This document shows positions 51,485 through 63,302 of a stretch of DNA of 64,000 nucleotides, in pieces. How positions within the stretch are numbered: position 1 is the stretch's first letter; each line of letters starts with the position of its first letter. The stretch is from contig NC_053409.1 in assembly GCF_016859285.1 (NCBI RefSeq), positions 21,833,976 to 21,897,975 of the forward strand, given 5' to 3'. This DNA comes from Xiphias gladius. Its lineage: Eukaryota; Chordata; Actinopteri; Istiophoriformes; Xiphiidae. Position numbers and translations under genes: made by a program. The notes under the pieces were generated by a model. It did not search any database. It was not told the origin of the DNA and saw only the letters and a list, made by a program, of their open reading frames with translations.

Positions 51485-53260
51485 GTTTCATTTTTTCTAA
51501 GTTTGAGTGGAGCTTCAACGTGTCAGTTGATGTAGGACACAACCTCATCCTGCTTCTCTGCAGGCTGCTGTGACCCCCCCACCATGAGTAAACACTGTCA
51601 GACCAAGCATTAGGTAGATAATGTCAAAGATCTTGAGTTTCTGCCTTTGCACTGCTCTATAAACAAAGGGAAAAGTTGCGTGCCTTGGGTTGTTTTATGC
51701 AATGTCACTATGTATTTTTTTCCGAGTAATGGAACATTATTTATGAGAAAACTTGTAGAGATGGAGAGATAGTAACACTACTGTTCCACTTTTTACATTA
51801 ATAGGATTTATAGCACAGTATGGTAAATCTTTTTGCTATTGCAACGAGTACGTTTACTCATACTGTTCCATGGATACTTATCACAAGCTGCATCTTTGTC
51901 CATACAAATATGCAATTGTTCAAAGTGAAACTTGTAAGATGTGTGATGCCACTTCAAAACAAATAGTGTTTTTAATGCTAACATGATCTTATGACTCCTT
52001 TTTTTTTTTTTTACTTGTGGCAGAGCAAGTTAGACCAGCCAGCTCTAAGTTTGTCCCTTGAAGCAAAGCAGCACCTGCTCCACAGATTTTTGTGTTTTAC
52101 TCACTGAAGTGCAATGGCTTTGGTTCTCCTTTGTAAGTTATTATCTCAACAGTAAACAGGAACCGATGGCCATGTTTGTGTGTTTTGTTTTTCACATGAG
52201 TTAACCTAGCTACTTCCAATAGATTTTAAATACCTGTCTCAATTGTTGGACTAAAACCAAAGCAAGTTTGACCTTCCTTCAAAGCCAGTAACCACCCGGG
52301 GCCTGTTGGAGGCACTGCTGAATCTCTTTGTTTGTTATGTTGTATATAATGAACTGCCTATTAATTTAAAGCTAAAATTGTGGCGGCAAGAATGAAAGTT
52401 TCACACAAAATGCCGCTATGTCTTTGGCTAGTATGTAAGTCTCCACTTGCACCGGATTTGACAGGTAAAGATAGTATATTTGCAAAATGTTACAAGGATT
52501 TAACTGCCACTGGGGCTTGCTTTCAACAGTCTTTTCTTCCTGATTGAGACGTAATAAAGCCGTGACTAACAGCATCAGGCCCTGTGGTGGGAACTGGGCG
52601 GTGGACCAGTTAGTTTGTTGACTCAGAACAGTTAAACTCATGATCACGTGCTATGCCTCTGTTTATATGATCAGTCTCCCTGTGGCTAAGGAAAAAAAAG
52701 TCTTCGTTAATTTATGCGCTGCTCATGATTTGTCGTGCATTTTATTTCGCCACTGAGCAGATCCATATGATTAAAAGAGAATCCGATGCATTAATGTGTA
52801 TTTTCTGTGCAGGCTAGTGTACGATGAATTGGAGTGCTTATGTCTGACCCTTTTAATCGTTAATTTAAGTTTGTTAAATCATTACAAGAACACCCTCCAG
52901 CAGCTGAGTGCAGGAAATACAGCTCAACCATCTTGTCAATCATTATGTGATTATCAATCAGATATGATTCACATGTTATGTGATGTTGGTCTAGGTATTA
53001 TCAAAGTGATTCATGAATTTGATTCGAATAAAATAAGTGCTATCCTTTCTTTGTGTCATTTATTGGGAAGTTGTAGTTTGTTTTTGGTTTTTTTTTTGTT
53101 TTTTTTTTACTTTTTACCTTTGTATCTGGGTTTATTCCAGTTGATTGTATGAACTCTTAACATGTCAGGGGCAAGTCAAAGGTTGAGACTTAAATCTGTT
53201 ACTTTTAGCATGGATATGAGAAATCCAACTTGCAAAATAAAGAAACAATACATAACAAAA
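51485..53260 (+). other. chp1: chp1 3' untranslated region (long)
   Basis: Candidate poly(A) signals are AATAAA at 52553-52558, 53027-53032 and 53236-53241. Mammalian CHP1 also has a long 3'UTR, so the distal sites are plausible. A 118-residue open frame at 52796-53152 lies inside and has no recognisable domain. Confidence 0.55.
53236..53241 (+). terminator. candidate distal chp1 poly(A) signal AATAAA
   Basis: AATAAA in GCAAAATAAAGAAAC. Alternative signals lie at 52553 and 53027, and sequence alone does not show which is used. Confidence 0.45.
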
Positions 53261-54289
53261 TTAAACCAATTTCAATACTTACCCATTACCTAGCACTATG
53301 GTACTTAAGTAGACCTATTAATAGTAATACCTTTAGCTACACTACACTTCTGAGGAAGATGATGTACTTAATACTCTGTAAGAAGACTACTACAGTGCAA
53401 ACTGACTAATTAGAAATACTGAATGACAAGGAAGACGTAGGAGAAAATACAAATGAAATATGAAATAACTTGTTTTTCAATACTCTACCCACAGTAACTG
53501 CAGTGTTAAACAATTTAATTCATCCGTAGCAAAACGTACAGGTCTTTAAACGGTGAGGCTGGTGTAATTTGACTTTTTCTTATGTTCAACAAATCTCACG
53601 AAAAGATGGAATCCACGTTAGCCCAGTTCTGCTGCTGCTCACTAGTTGACTTCGAAAAATTAGACTTCACGTGAAAAAACAAATTAATGAAATGTGATTG
53701 AATTAGATTAGGGCTGCAACTAAGTTATTGATATTGATTTTTTTTGTACATAATAAATAATTGATTAATGGCTTTAGTCAGTAAACATTTGAAAGGTGTC
53801 AGACAAACAGTCCAACATGATAGAAATTTACGCGGAAGCAGCAAATCCTCAAATTTGAAGCGGGAAGCAGCAGAAAGTTGACACGTTTGCTTTAAGAATG
53901 ATTTTTTTTTTTTTAAAAGATGAATTTCATTGAAAAATGTATACTTAATTTCCTATTGATCAAATACTCGATTAATCGACAGGTTGCTTTGGCACTGATT
54001 TGGAGCAGTTAGCTGGACCACCGAGCATAACGTATAATTGAGTAATACCTCTTTAGCTAACGTTCGTAAAAATCGCGATTTACTTTTTTGATAATTAAGT
54101 GGGTGTTGGTATTAGTTCTTATATATTTTTACTTAGATTTTAACCCCTTTGCTTAAATTAGATCGATTATTTCAGGGATTTCTATTGACTCTGGTCATGC
54201 TTGTGTTCCCTTGGCGGTTAATTAGTTTGATCGACGTCCGCTTGGAGAACAGAAAAAAAAAAAAAAAACACATCCGGGGCGGGCTCCAA
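53261..54289. other. chp1-cyrano intergenic region
   Basis: About 1 kb, holding a family B repeat at 53706-53995 (AGGGCTGCAACTAAGTTATT). No other feature was seen up to the cyrano promoter. Confidence 0.55.
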
Positions 54290-54400
54290 CTTTGATTGAC
54301 AGGTCACCGGCACAATCCTACTCTTCCGTTGGCTCATAGTAGCAGAGCGAAAATGGCGTAGAGCGGAGGGTGTGTGGCGAAGGGGACGAGGGGGACGAGG
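54290..54400 (+). promoter_or_regulatory. putative cyrano promoter with YY1-like site
   Basis: TATA-less sequence. AAAATGGCG at 54350-54358 is a good YY1 core, which often sits just downstream of the start site. GTTGGCTC is nearby, and a C/T-rich (CTCTC)n stretch follows from 54410. The exact start site cannot be read from sequence. Confidence 0.5.
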
Positions 54401-55562
54401 GGACCTTCTTCTCTTCTCTCCTCTCCTCTCCTCTCCGGCGTGTAGGGGGTGAGAGAGGGGGTCCCGGAGGTATTCGGTTTGTTCTTTTCTAAATGTGTCC
54501 CCAGCGCGGCGCGGTCCCTCTTTACAGAATAAATCCGGTACACGTCCAGTTTGGGAGACCTAAATGTGTCACCGTAGAAGAAGACTCCCCCCCCCCCCGG
54601 CTTTTGTTTACCATTGTGTGCAGCTGCAGCTCAAACCACAGCCGAAATGTCCCTGCATCATTTCGGATCAACTCACACCAAGGTCAGTGTTTCTTTACTT
54701 GCCAGCTTTAACTTATAGATTCCCCTGCACGTTTTTCTTATTTTGGAAATTGGCAAGGTAGTTTAAAGGGTGAATACGTCCAGAAATTGAATGTGGATTG
54801 TGTTAATTCAGTCATTTTTGGGTAGTAAAAGTCAGTTTCCCTAAAACAAGGCAACTCTCTCTCTAAGCCGGAAGCAAGGCATCAAAGACCTGAATTTATT
54901 ATGTCATTAGGTCACATCTTGTGTATATGAATGTCCCCATATTCCAGTTAAATCACAGTGAGCTCTGTCAAATTGTCTGAGGAGTTATTTGCTTTAATCA
55001 GCGTCTGTGGAGCAGGTCCAGGGTTCGTTTATAGTAGAGATGAAACAGTTATTCAATTAATCAATCAATCAGTTGGTGAATAGAAAAATAATTGACAACA
55101 ATTCGGATAACGGCTTTGAAGTCATTTTTCAAGCAAATACCCCAAACCTTCCCCAGCTTCAGCTCTCCAGTAACTATGGGGCTTTTTTCTCCGTTTTATC
55201 GGTCGAAAAGGGACATTTGAAGACGTCACTTTGGGCTTTAGGAAATCTCAACAGGCGTTTTTCACTATTTTCAGACATTTTAAAGACCAAAGTTTAATCA
55301 GTTAGTTGGAAAAATTATAGGAAGATGCCTGGTTGACATCCTCAACATACCGTGGTCCCGTGTCTCAGCTGCTCAGTTTTCATCATCCCCGCCTGGAATT
55401 TTCATATTTACAATCTGCAAACAGAACATTGAAATAATATGGAAGTAACGTGTGCATTTTTATCCTAGGGGTGGGTTTTCCAGTCAATGCAGTCGGGAAA
55501 CCAGCTGAAGCCCAAACTGGAGGAACATCTCCCTTCAGATCAGCCCCGGCGCCATTGACGGA

Positions 55563-55590
55563 TCGCCCCCACCACCACCACCACCACCCA
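55563..55590 (+). repeat. (CCA)n run in cyrano exon 2
   Basis: C-rich CCACCACCACC tract near the first candidate donor of exon 2. A longer C run lies at about 54588-54598 in exon 1. Confidence 0.8.
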
Positions 55591-57142
55591 GACCTGCGGT
55601 AAAGAACTAAGAGTCATCGAGAAGATGACCTCTTTTGGGGTTTTGGGACACGGGTGTCCTCCTTCCTGCTGTCGCTGGGACATTGGCCCTCTTGCCTCCA
55701 CAGCATCCCCTCTTGTCCTGGCCCCATTTCTGCCACATGACCATCAATGAGGACATCTTCCAAGATTTTGGGCCAGTCTGACTTCCATCACGCGCGCACA
55801 CCGACTATGTCTAGATGTAGCCTAACGCTGGCTGAAAAGCCACGGGGTTTCTGCACTCGCTCTATTTGTCTGAAAGTCTCCATGATTTGGGCATTTTCAG
55901 TCAGGTTTGGGTTAGATTCTTTTCTGGCTGCATGTAAACGTAGTAACTGATTTTTCTTGCGTAAGTACAAAAAAAATCCCCACTTTCTTTGGGATAGGAT
56001 CAAAGCTGTTTGATAATGAACAAATTAACTGCTCCTGTTTTCTAGGGAGGCAAGTAAAGACACAAGATACTGTAGCAAAGATCAAGGCCTGTGATTAAAT
56101 TAGATGCAAAGGGTGTTTAATTTTTTTTTTTTTTTTTTTGCACTACCTCATTGCCATAACAAGTCCAGAAAGGGAGTGTGATCAGTACAAGTAGCTTAAC
56201 GGTTGTCCAGCGCCACAGCAGTTTTATATATTGTTCCGGGAGGAATTTTGGTTTTAGTTTTAGAGGCTCAATAGGTGGGGATGTCAGCCCACAAGCACAC
56301 GATGCACATTTCACTTTCAGTTCAGCCGTTTTGACAGAAACACTGACTCACTCAAACTGTGGTCTCCTATGCATTTGTTGTAAAGGAAGGTCACGATATG
56401 GAATTTTTAATCCATGCTCTCATTTTTGCATTTCGGATTTGTAGTGCTCTCCTTTGTCAAGTCTGCAGGTTTATTCACAAATTGCAGGTAGAGACAGAAT
56501 AGCTAATGTTTCCCTTGTGACTTAATGTTTGAGATCCCAAACATTTGGCAACTTAAGGTATTTAAAGTTCGTCTTTTATTACAAAAGTCTAGTCCAGTTT
56601 TCCTCCCTTAAAATACTCTTCATTTGGTCTGTCTTCCCCCCTTTCCCCTGCGTATAGTCTAATTTGATCCATTTCATACTTTAACATGTTCCCATTATTG
56701 TTGTTTTCCCCCCCTTAACATTAGCTTTCATTTGTCCATGTTCTATAACCATATGAGATGTATAAACAGACCTTTTTTACATGCTGCCAGTAGAGACAGA
56801 ATTGACCGTTTGATTGATTTTGTTCAATGAAACATGAGACAAAATAATCCAAAAATTTAGTAAAAACATCATTTTTTTTGTCTCTGACCTGCTGTTTCGA
56901 TGTGTCCAATAAGTTTAGAGACACCAGTGCTGAAATATCAGCTTTAATTGTCCTTGTATTTGTCCTTATCTGAAGGAAACCCTGATCTCATTTTTCAGTT
57001 TTCTTAGATAACGTTTATATGATTTTAAACCAAAAAAAAAAAAAAAAAGACATCTACCGGGATTCGTGCAATATTTGATCTTAACTGTCATGTTGTTGAC
57101 CAAACTGTATATTGTATAAACAAGTGACAAGTTGTTTGAAAG

Positions 57143-57166
57143 CAACAAAATCACCAATGTCTTCCA
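57143..57166 (+). promoter_or_regulatory. extended miR-7 pairing site (target-directed miRNA degradation site)
   Basis: The sequence is CAACAAAATCAC, then four bases CAAT, then GTCTTCCA. GTCTTCCA is a full 8-mer seed match to miR-7 (seed GGAAGAC), and CAACAAAATCAC pairs with the miR-7 3' half (GUGAUUUUGUUG). Only the central bulge is unpaired. This seed-plus-3'-pairing layout with a short central mismatch is the known cyrano architecture. Confidence 0.93.
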
Positions 57167-58132
57167 TTAAGATATGTATAGACTCGTGCATTAGCTTATT
57201 TAGCGGGACTGTGGTACCAACATTATAGTAGCCATGCATGACCAGTAGTGATGCTTGCTTCATAAAGAATAGTGAAATCGATTTCTAGCCGGAGCTCAAA
57301 ACTGTGGAAACCATTTTCAGTAAAATTAAAGGGTAGTAGGCTGACGTACTCGACCTTTTAAATACACCGCGTCTAGATACAGCTTTGCCCTAAAATCTTA
57401 GTGCAAGATCTCCTCTTTATTCCGCATCTAGGTTGTGTAATGAAAATACAAATGAAATACGAACCAATCAGGATATGCAGTTATAAGTATTGATTCAAGT
57501 CCTTTTACAAAGGCGTATATGCTCAGCATAAGTTAGTGCTTTCTTTCAGACCTGCTGCATATTCTTAGGACTCTTGTCTTTTTTTGAAAGAAAAAAAAAA
57601 AAAAAAAAGCTTAAGAAATGTCCAAAAGGTACTCGTGCACTCTCAAGCATCAAAAGAATTTGGTAGTTATTAAGTGACAGCAAAAAAGCTCCCAAGAAAC
57701 AAGTCTCAGACGTGACAATGATAGAAACCTTCAGAGAGATGTTATATAAACAGTAGTACTTTAATCCTGGATTCGGATCTAATTGGTAGGGATCCGACGT
57801 GGTGTATGAGTCCTAGAATTAAGATCCCACCATGACATTGCATTGTACATAATACCTCATAATAGTTTTGGGATTCAGAGCGTTATATTTTAATCCATAA
57901 AATTGTATTTGATTAGAGTTTTAGAAGCAATAATCTACAATAATGCATGAGTTTAGTGCCAGGGTGTAAGTGTTAAAAGGATTCTGTGACGTCACGTGGA
58001 AAGGATCCCGCCCCCCCCTTTTACGCTTATAGTAGCTAGCTATCCATTGGTCACTTTTCTGGGGAGTCGTATAATATTTGGCTTTAGGATACAGTGTTAC
58101 TTATGAAGGTTTAGGATACTTCCTGCAGAACA

Positions 58133-58134
<2 letters not shown>

Positions 58135-58169
<35 letters not shown>
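58135..58169. repeat. (GT)n microsatellite in the cyrano last exon
   Basis: Perfect GT tract of about 35 bp within the putative lncRNA 3' exon. Confidence 0.97.
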
Positions 58170-58172
<3 letters not shown>

Positions 58173-59130
58173 ACTGCTGTAGCATGATGGTATTACATTG
58201 ACAAATTTAACTAAATGCTTCTATTTTTCAGAGAGTATTTTCCCTGCCTTGTATCCAATCAGTACATGGGAGATGCTTTGAAATTCAATTCTCGTAGCAT
58301 TTTACATCCTCAGAACCCACCCCTTCCTTTAGAAATGTAGACTTTCAGTAACTCTGTGGCTGCAAAGTACTTACTGAACGAACTTGACACTTGTTTGAAA
58401 AGCACTTTCTCTCTATGTACTGACTTGCACCATCATCATCACCATCCTGTCTTGAATACCGTGTTCTAAAAACCCTGTAATGCTCTTTGTGGGGATTTAT
58501 AATCACAATTTATAAGCAAGTAGGCATCTAGCAACATGAATATATGGGTTTAAAAAAATATGCATGACTTAGTAAAATAATGAATGATTTGTATTGCATG
58601 CAATAATCCAACTTTGTAATGTGAATGAGTATAATTAGGATATTGAAATGTTCATATGAGATGTTCTGTGACAACTTGGGGACGGTCCTCTGACACTACA
58701 GCAAGCATGTTGAAGTAGTTTTGATCATCAGTTGTGGTTTTTACAGACTAAACAGCACCAAAAAAGATGTAACGGAGAGTAGTTTTAAGTGTTCCTGCTC
58801 TCACTCTCTGTTGTGTCAAACAAGACCATGGCAGTACTGCCACAGTGCAGCTGAAAAAACACTGATCAACCTTTGTTCCCATGAAGAAAAAAACAACAAC
58901 AAAACGAACAAAAAACACAAAAGGAAAAAAAAAAAAACATGCACACAAGCCTAGGTAAGAAGATTAATGACATTACTTTGTTGATCAACTTTTCCACTGA
59001 GGTGGGTTGTGTAGAAACTATGCACTCTAGACAGAGGAAGTGGGCATGCTTATTATGTGTGAGCCTCTTGTCTGGTTTTGTATTTACTAAAAAAAAATAT
59101 ATATATATGGATCTGTATCAGAAATTCAGC

Positions 59131-59136
59131 AATAAA
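59131..59136 (+). terminator. cyrano poly(A) signal AATAAA
   Basis: AATAAA in TTCAGCAATAAAATGC, followed by a GT-rich stretch (GGGTGTTTGTTTAGTGG) within 40 bp, as expected for a cleavage site. Confidence 0.65.
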
Positions 59137-59150
59137 ATGCAGCATGGTGC

Positions 59151-59995
59151 CAATTGGATGGCTGGGTGTTTGTTTAGTGGAGTTACAAAGAGAATAACAC
59201 AATGTACATTATCATTTTTGAAACAAGAGCAAAAGTCTATTGTTACATGCTAGAAAACAAAATATTGAGTAAAAGCAGAGCATATACATTATTCCTACAT
59301 CCTTACCACTGGTGGGGCACAAAATAATGTAATTTGTTCTGAAGGTGGGGACAGAATATCAGCGTAACTGAATCGAAATCTCACAGGAACACTTCCAACA
59401 ATTTGGGAAATACAATCATGCACTTTCTTTCTGAGAGTTAGCGAAGATGTCTTTATGCGAAATTATAAAAACACTACCATGTGTCCAAAGTACAGCTGAG
59501 GCCTACACACGTTAACTTAACAGTTTTGGAGGCATCCATGAACTGAGGTGTTGGAAAATGTGAGTTTAAACCTGTTGGTGGCGCTAGATTAAGTCACGGG
59601 GATCTCGTGAGTCTGGGGACCATTAATGTCTAAATGTACTTAATGTTACGTCAGTCTGTTCAAAATCTGTCAAGATATTTCCAGATGGACGTACTGGACC
59701 AAATGGGCAAAACATTACCAGCATTCCTTCACAGATTTGGCAAAGTTGAAAAAGGATTGATGGAGGTCTTAAAATATTTGACAGTATCTGGAATCAGAAA
59801 TCTCTGGTTGTATTACTACTGTCCATATTTCATATTAACTGTAGACCCATTTTGACATAAATCGCTCGTGTGGAATTGTCCACTATAAGCATGTACTTCA
59901 ATTTAAATACAAGCCGGAATCTTTAAAAAAAAAAAAAAAAACATAAATAAGAGATTAGTGTTCCAGCTGCAGGGACATATACAGAGACATCAATG
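59151..59995. other. gap between the convergent cyrano and oip5 3' ends
   Basis: About 850 bp made largely of repeats: a foldback-element fragment at 59398-59465 and a family A copy at about 59560-59850. There is an A-run at 59924-59940. No coding exon was found. Confidence 0.55.
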
Positions 59996-60017
59996 CCTGC
60001 ATCACCAAAAAAAAACA

Positions 60018-60023
60018 TTTAAT
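60018..60023 (-). terminator. oip5 poly(A) signal ATTAAA (minus strand)
   Basis: TTTAAT on the plus strand, about 135 bp beyond the oip5 stop. It is the nearest acceptable signal, and no AATAAA lies closer. Confidence 0.5.
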
Positions 60024-60155
60024 GAAAACATTAAGACACAAAAACACAGAAAAAGAAATAACATACAACACAAACTAACCTACAGGAGGTAGCAGATTAA
60101 AGAGCACATGGTCCCTAATCCCAGGACAAGGTACAGTCTAGCGTGCTCTTGCATA

Positions 60156-62802
60156 CTACTTATCCAATACACAGGTAACACTCCTGTCGGCCAGTCTGCT
60201 CTTAATGCGTGACATCAGATCCAACTGCTCTTCAAAGTGCTGTCTCATCTGCCCACAAAAGGAAAGAACAGATTTGGTTTTCTTGGTAGAAAGCAATTGG
60301 TTTTGTTTTTGTTTGTTTTTTTTAACAAACTCATCATTTGTTCAGTTAAACTTTACAAAATCAAGGCAACTAGATTTGCTGGAATGCAGAACCGGATGGG
60401 TTTTAACCCAAGATCTCTGGCGCCACCCACAGGCCAGAAGGTCGCACTTAATTATCTGTTTATTATCTACAATTGTTTAATTAGTCGTTCGAAAATGGCC
60501 AGGTCATGTCAAGTAAATTAACTTATAGAAAACGTAAGTGCTTATCATGTGTCACTAAAGTACAGATAGTACTCAGATTATGATGTGAAAATAAGAAAAA
60601 AGAATGAACTGTTGCAATTGTACATGCAGGTGTTAATCATGATCGTCAGAATAAACACAGTATTAGCTTTTGTTGTCTCACCTCATTCATGTTTTCTCTG
60701 AGGGGCTTCAGATCAAATGTGAGTTTGGATGCCTTCACCATTGAGCTGCTGTTGAGGATGTAACTGCACAGAAAAATAAGAAAAGGGAGTTTCGATAGAT
60801 CACTCAATGCACCCTACAATGACTTCATATTATCACTATCCGAAGAATGAATGAAAGGAAATCAGTCACATTTAAAAAAAAAAACAAACAAAAAAAACTT
60901 ATCGATTGTGTTTCATCTCTAAGCTCAGCTTTAAAAAAAAATTCAATTCATGCAATAGAAAACACTCACAAGGCACTTGTATATTTTAGCCTCTCCAGAC
61001 AGCAGTAAACCTGTACACAAAAAGTCAATATGCCTGTGTGCTCAGCAGAAGCGGCAGGGCTTACCAACTGATGTTTGCTTTGTAGAGGAGAAAGAGGGAG
61101 CGAATCGTGGCCAAACATGACGGAGCTGAGTGAATAACTTTGCCCACGGCGCAGCGGCAGCCACGACATTTTAGAGAACTGTAGATGCTGTAGAAGCAGG
61201 AGCAGTGACAACAAATAGGTCACTGACAGAAACCTTTCAGCCATGAGCGTGCAACAAACCGACCGGGAACACGTCCCCTAATGACAGTCAATAACAATTG
61301 GGTGACGGCGAAAGGATAGCGGCTTGCTCATAAAAACGTTTTGCGAAATTGTCAAAAACCAAAAACTCCACTGCTGCATGCACTCACCAATTACCCATTT
61401 CGCCTTTATGTCCTGACTCCATCGCATCACTGATGACCACATCACTGGTTACTCCTGAAGAGAGACAAAGCAGCAATGTCAGCATGTGTGCATATCAAGT
61501 ACTGTAGGGCTGGGACAAATAATATACGTAGCAATAATAACAATACAGAATGATATATTCTCATATCACACTGTTATGGATACACTACCACTGATGCCAT
61601 CAAATACCTCTGTTTTATTAAATGTATCACCAATTTGTATTTTTAAATATTTTGTCATGCAGCAGGCTTTCCTCATCCATGCATATATTGTGATACATTA
61701 TTGTAAAACTAGCGTGCAAAATCTAGCAGATTTCATATATTTTGTGATTAATAAGTGAACAGTAGCCCTGCAAAACACAAATTAAAGAACATGCTAGGAA
61801 GTAAATTAGCCCACGTTAATTCAAAATAACATTTAATTATAATAATATCCACAACAAACTTTAATTATATAGCACCTTTTTAAAATGTCAGTGTGAAAAT
61901 AAAATTAACAAATCAGCACCGTTTAAATAAAATCCAGCAAAAACAAATCAGCAGAACCCAATTACAATTCACATAAAGTAAAACAATATCATAAAACATT
62001 ACCAAATGATAGCACTATTCACAACTATTTTATTTGTTTATATATACACAGACATACACATGCATATATACATATACACATACACACACACATATACACA
62101 CATACACACTCATACATATACACACACACATGGGCGAAGTATTTTTTTTTTGCATTGCTGTCAACTGCCTCATAAGGTCTTGGACAGCAGACAGTTTGCT
62201 CAATTTTCTTAGAGACCACTTAGGTGTTAGAAAACTAGGTCATGACAACTAACTACCTAACTAACTAACTAAACTCCATCACTGAGGGAAGACCGTGAGA
62301 TGTGGTGAAGAGGTCCAGAAAAAGCTTATAGGTGGACCTTGATTTTGTCTGCATCTGTTAAATTATTTAACATTCTGTTCTGTGAAATGCCACTTTTCTC
62401 TATTTTCTTAATTTCTAAAAAAAAAAAAAAAAAATTAATGTATTTCGCGAAGTATTGTGTTTTGGATCTCAGGGCCACCATAAACCCAACTATCACTATG
62501 CTAAACTCAGGAGACACAACACAGGTACATTTACCAACATTAGCGGAGTTCTTAATAAGTAAAACACGCAAACAACTGTTGTACTATTTTCTGACTCGAC
62601 AATAATCGGTGAGAGATGAGTTGAACTTACTCAGACACACGATGGAGTCCATACGTTCGATCTCCCCACAGACGCCGAGGGAGTCCGCCAGGACAGTGTT
62701 GCATTGCGCGCAATGGAAAGTCATCTGCTGCCCGTGTACCGCCTCCGCGGCCAGTTTTCCATCGTCGATCCGTTGCATTAAGAGGCTATCGTCATATTCC
62801 AT
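60156..62802 (-). CDS. oip5: Opa-interacting protein 5 / Mis18-beta, complete, 5 exons
   Basis: Subunit of the Mis18 complex that licenses centromeres for new CENP-A deposition after mitosis. Coding exons, 5' to 3' on the minus strand: 62802-62631, 61454-61388, 61178-61065, 60763-60682, 60248-60156. They total 528 nt and encode 175 aa, shorter than human (about 229) because the N-terminal extension is short. The Mis18/Yippee-like zinc fold is marked by CAQC (31-34) and CRGC (84-87). GKVIHSAP and the stretch from KANISC to NSSSMVKAS match the family. The C-terminal ENMNEMRQHFEEQLDLMSR looks like the Mis18 coiled coil. All introns are GT-AG. The ATG (ACCAACATGG) has a good Kozak context. The gene is head-to-head with nusap1 and tail-to-tail with cyrano. 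Confidence 0.93.
62034..62131. repeat. (AC/AT)n-rich tract in oip5 intron 1
   Basis: Imperfect TATACACA/CATACACA tract. It creates spurious Tyr/Thr/His open frames. Confidence 0.85.
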
Positions 62803-63302
62803 GTTGGTGAAGTTTCACGCAGTCCAGCCAGCCGGTTGTCCCGCCTGTGAATTTGAACTCCGCGCGTCGCAGAGGCAGGACGTCGCGTCCTTCAGTTTTA
62901 CCTCTTCGCGTTGGCGTTTGCTCGGCGTAACACTGCCACCATCTGGAGTGACGTGAGAAATGCCGGTATACTGCCGAAGAACGTTCGCTGTAAACACTTT
63001 CATCAACAAGTGAATGTTGAATAATATCATGCGGGAAATAACGATTTCTTAATTCATCGTCGAAATTCAAGCGAAAACGTTGAGTAACAATGGGAGAACA
63101 CCGACAAAGGGCCCCTTCACTCTGGTTGGCTGCGTGACACATCCGGTCTCATCCAGGAGCCAATCAGACGGCCGCAGCCGCTGTGTTTTGAATCGGGGGT
63201 AGTTTTAACCGTCGGGCGCCTCCACGGCTCGCGGTGCGGCAGAAACGAAACGAGCCTATGCTGGTTTTCTTCTCACAGAACGGGATATACTAACACATCG
63301 AC
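62803..63302. promoter_or_regulatory. oip5/nusap1 bidirectional promoter
   Basis: The two start codons are 500 bp apart on opposite strands. GCGGGAAA (63031-63038) is a perfect E2F-type site. CCAAT lies at 63160-63164 and TTTGAA (CHR-like) at 63187-63192, about 27 bp apart, on the nusap1 side. A second TTTGAA is at 62852-62857 on the oip5 side. CCAAT plus CHR is typical of G2/M genes controlled by DREAM/B-MYB, which fits the cell-cycle roles of both products. Site function is inferred. Confidence 0.65.

Larger units (their letters stand above)
54340..59150 (+). ncRNA. oip5-as1: lncRNA cyrano (oip5-as1)
   Basis: Cyrano is a vertebrate lncRNA between CHP1 and OIP5 that pairs extensively with miR-7 and triggers its target-directed degradation. 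Here it occupies the same place and strand, downstream of chp1 and convergent with oip5. Putative exons: exon 1 about 54340-54682 (donor AAG|GTCAGT); exon 2 from 55469 (after TATCCTAG), ending at 55598 (GTAAAG) or 55960 (GTAAGT); last exon from 56046 (after TTTTCTAG) to about 59150, with AATAAA at 59131. The last exon carries the miR-7 site at 57143-57166. Open frames in the region are short, overlap on both strands and show no domain. Exon boundaries are inferred from splice motifs; the identity rests on position and the miR-7 site. Confidence 0.85.

Noticed and set aside
52796-53152. 118-residue open frame downstream of chp1
   Set aside because: AT-rich frame within the chp1 3'UTR, ending in a poly-Phe stretch from a T-run.
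55747-56003. Overlapping small frames in the cyrano exon 2/3 area
   Set aside because: They occur on both strands, are short, lack domains and cross predicted splice sites.
57081-57263. 60-residue minus-strand open frame over the miR-7 site
   Set aside because: A chance frame antisense to cyrano with no domain. The conserved feature is the RNA pairing site.
60967-61010. Candidate extra oip5 exon (VYCCLERLKYTSA on the minus strand)
   Set aside because: Its phase does not fit the exon at 61065-61178, the intron would be only 54 bp, and joining 61065 directly to 60763 gives ISCYILNSSS, which matches the family.
60966-61244. 92-residue minus-strand open frame starting MAERFLSV
   Set aside because: It overlaps oip5 exon 3 in another frame and has no family match.
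62034-62252. CRISPR-like or tandem peptide repeat from the ATACAC tract
   Set aside because: Simple-sequence DNA with no spacer structure, in a vertebrate intron.
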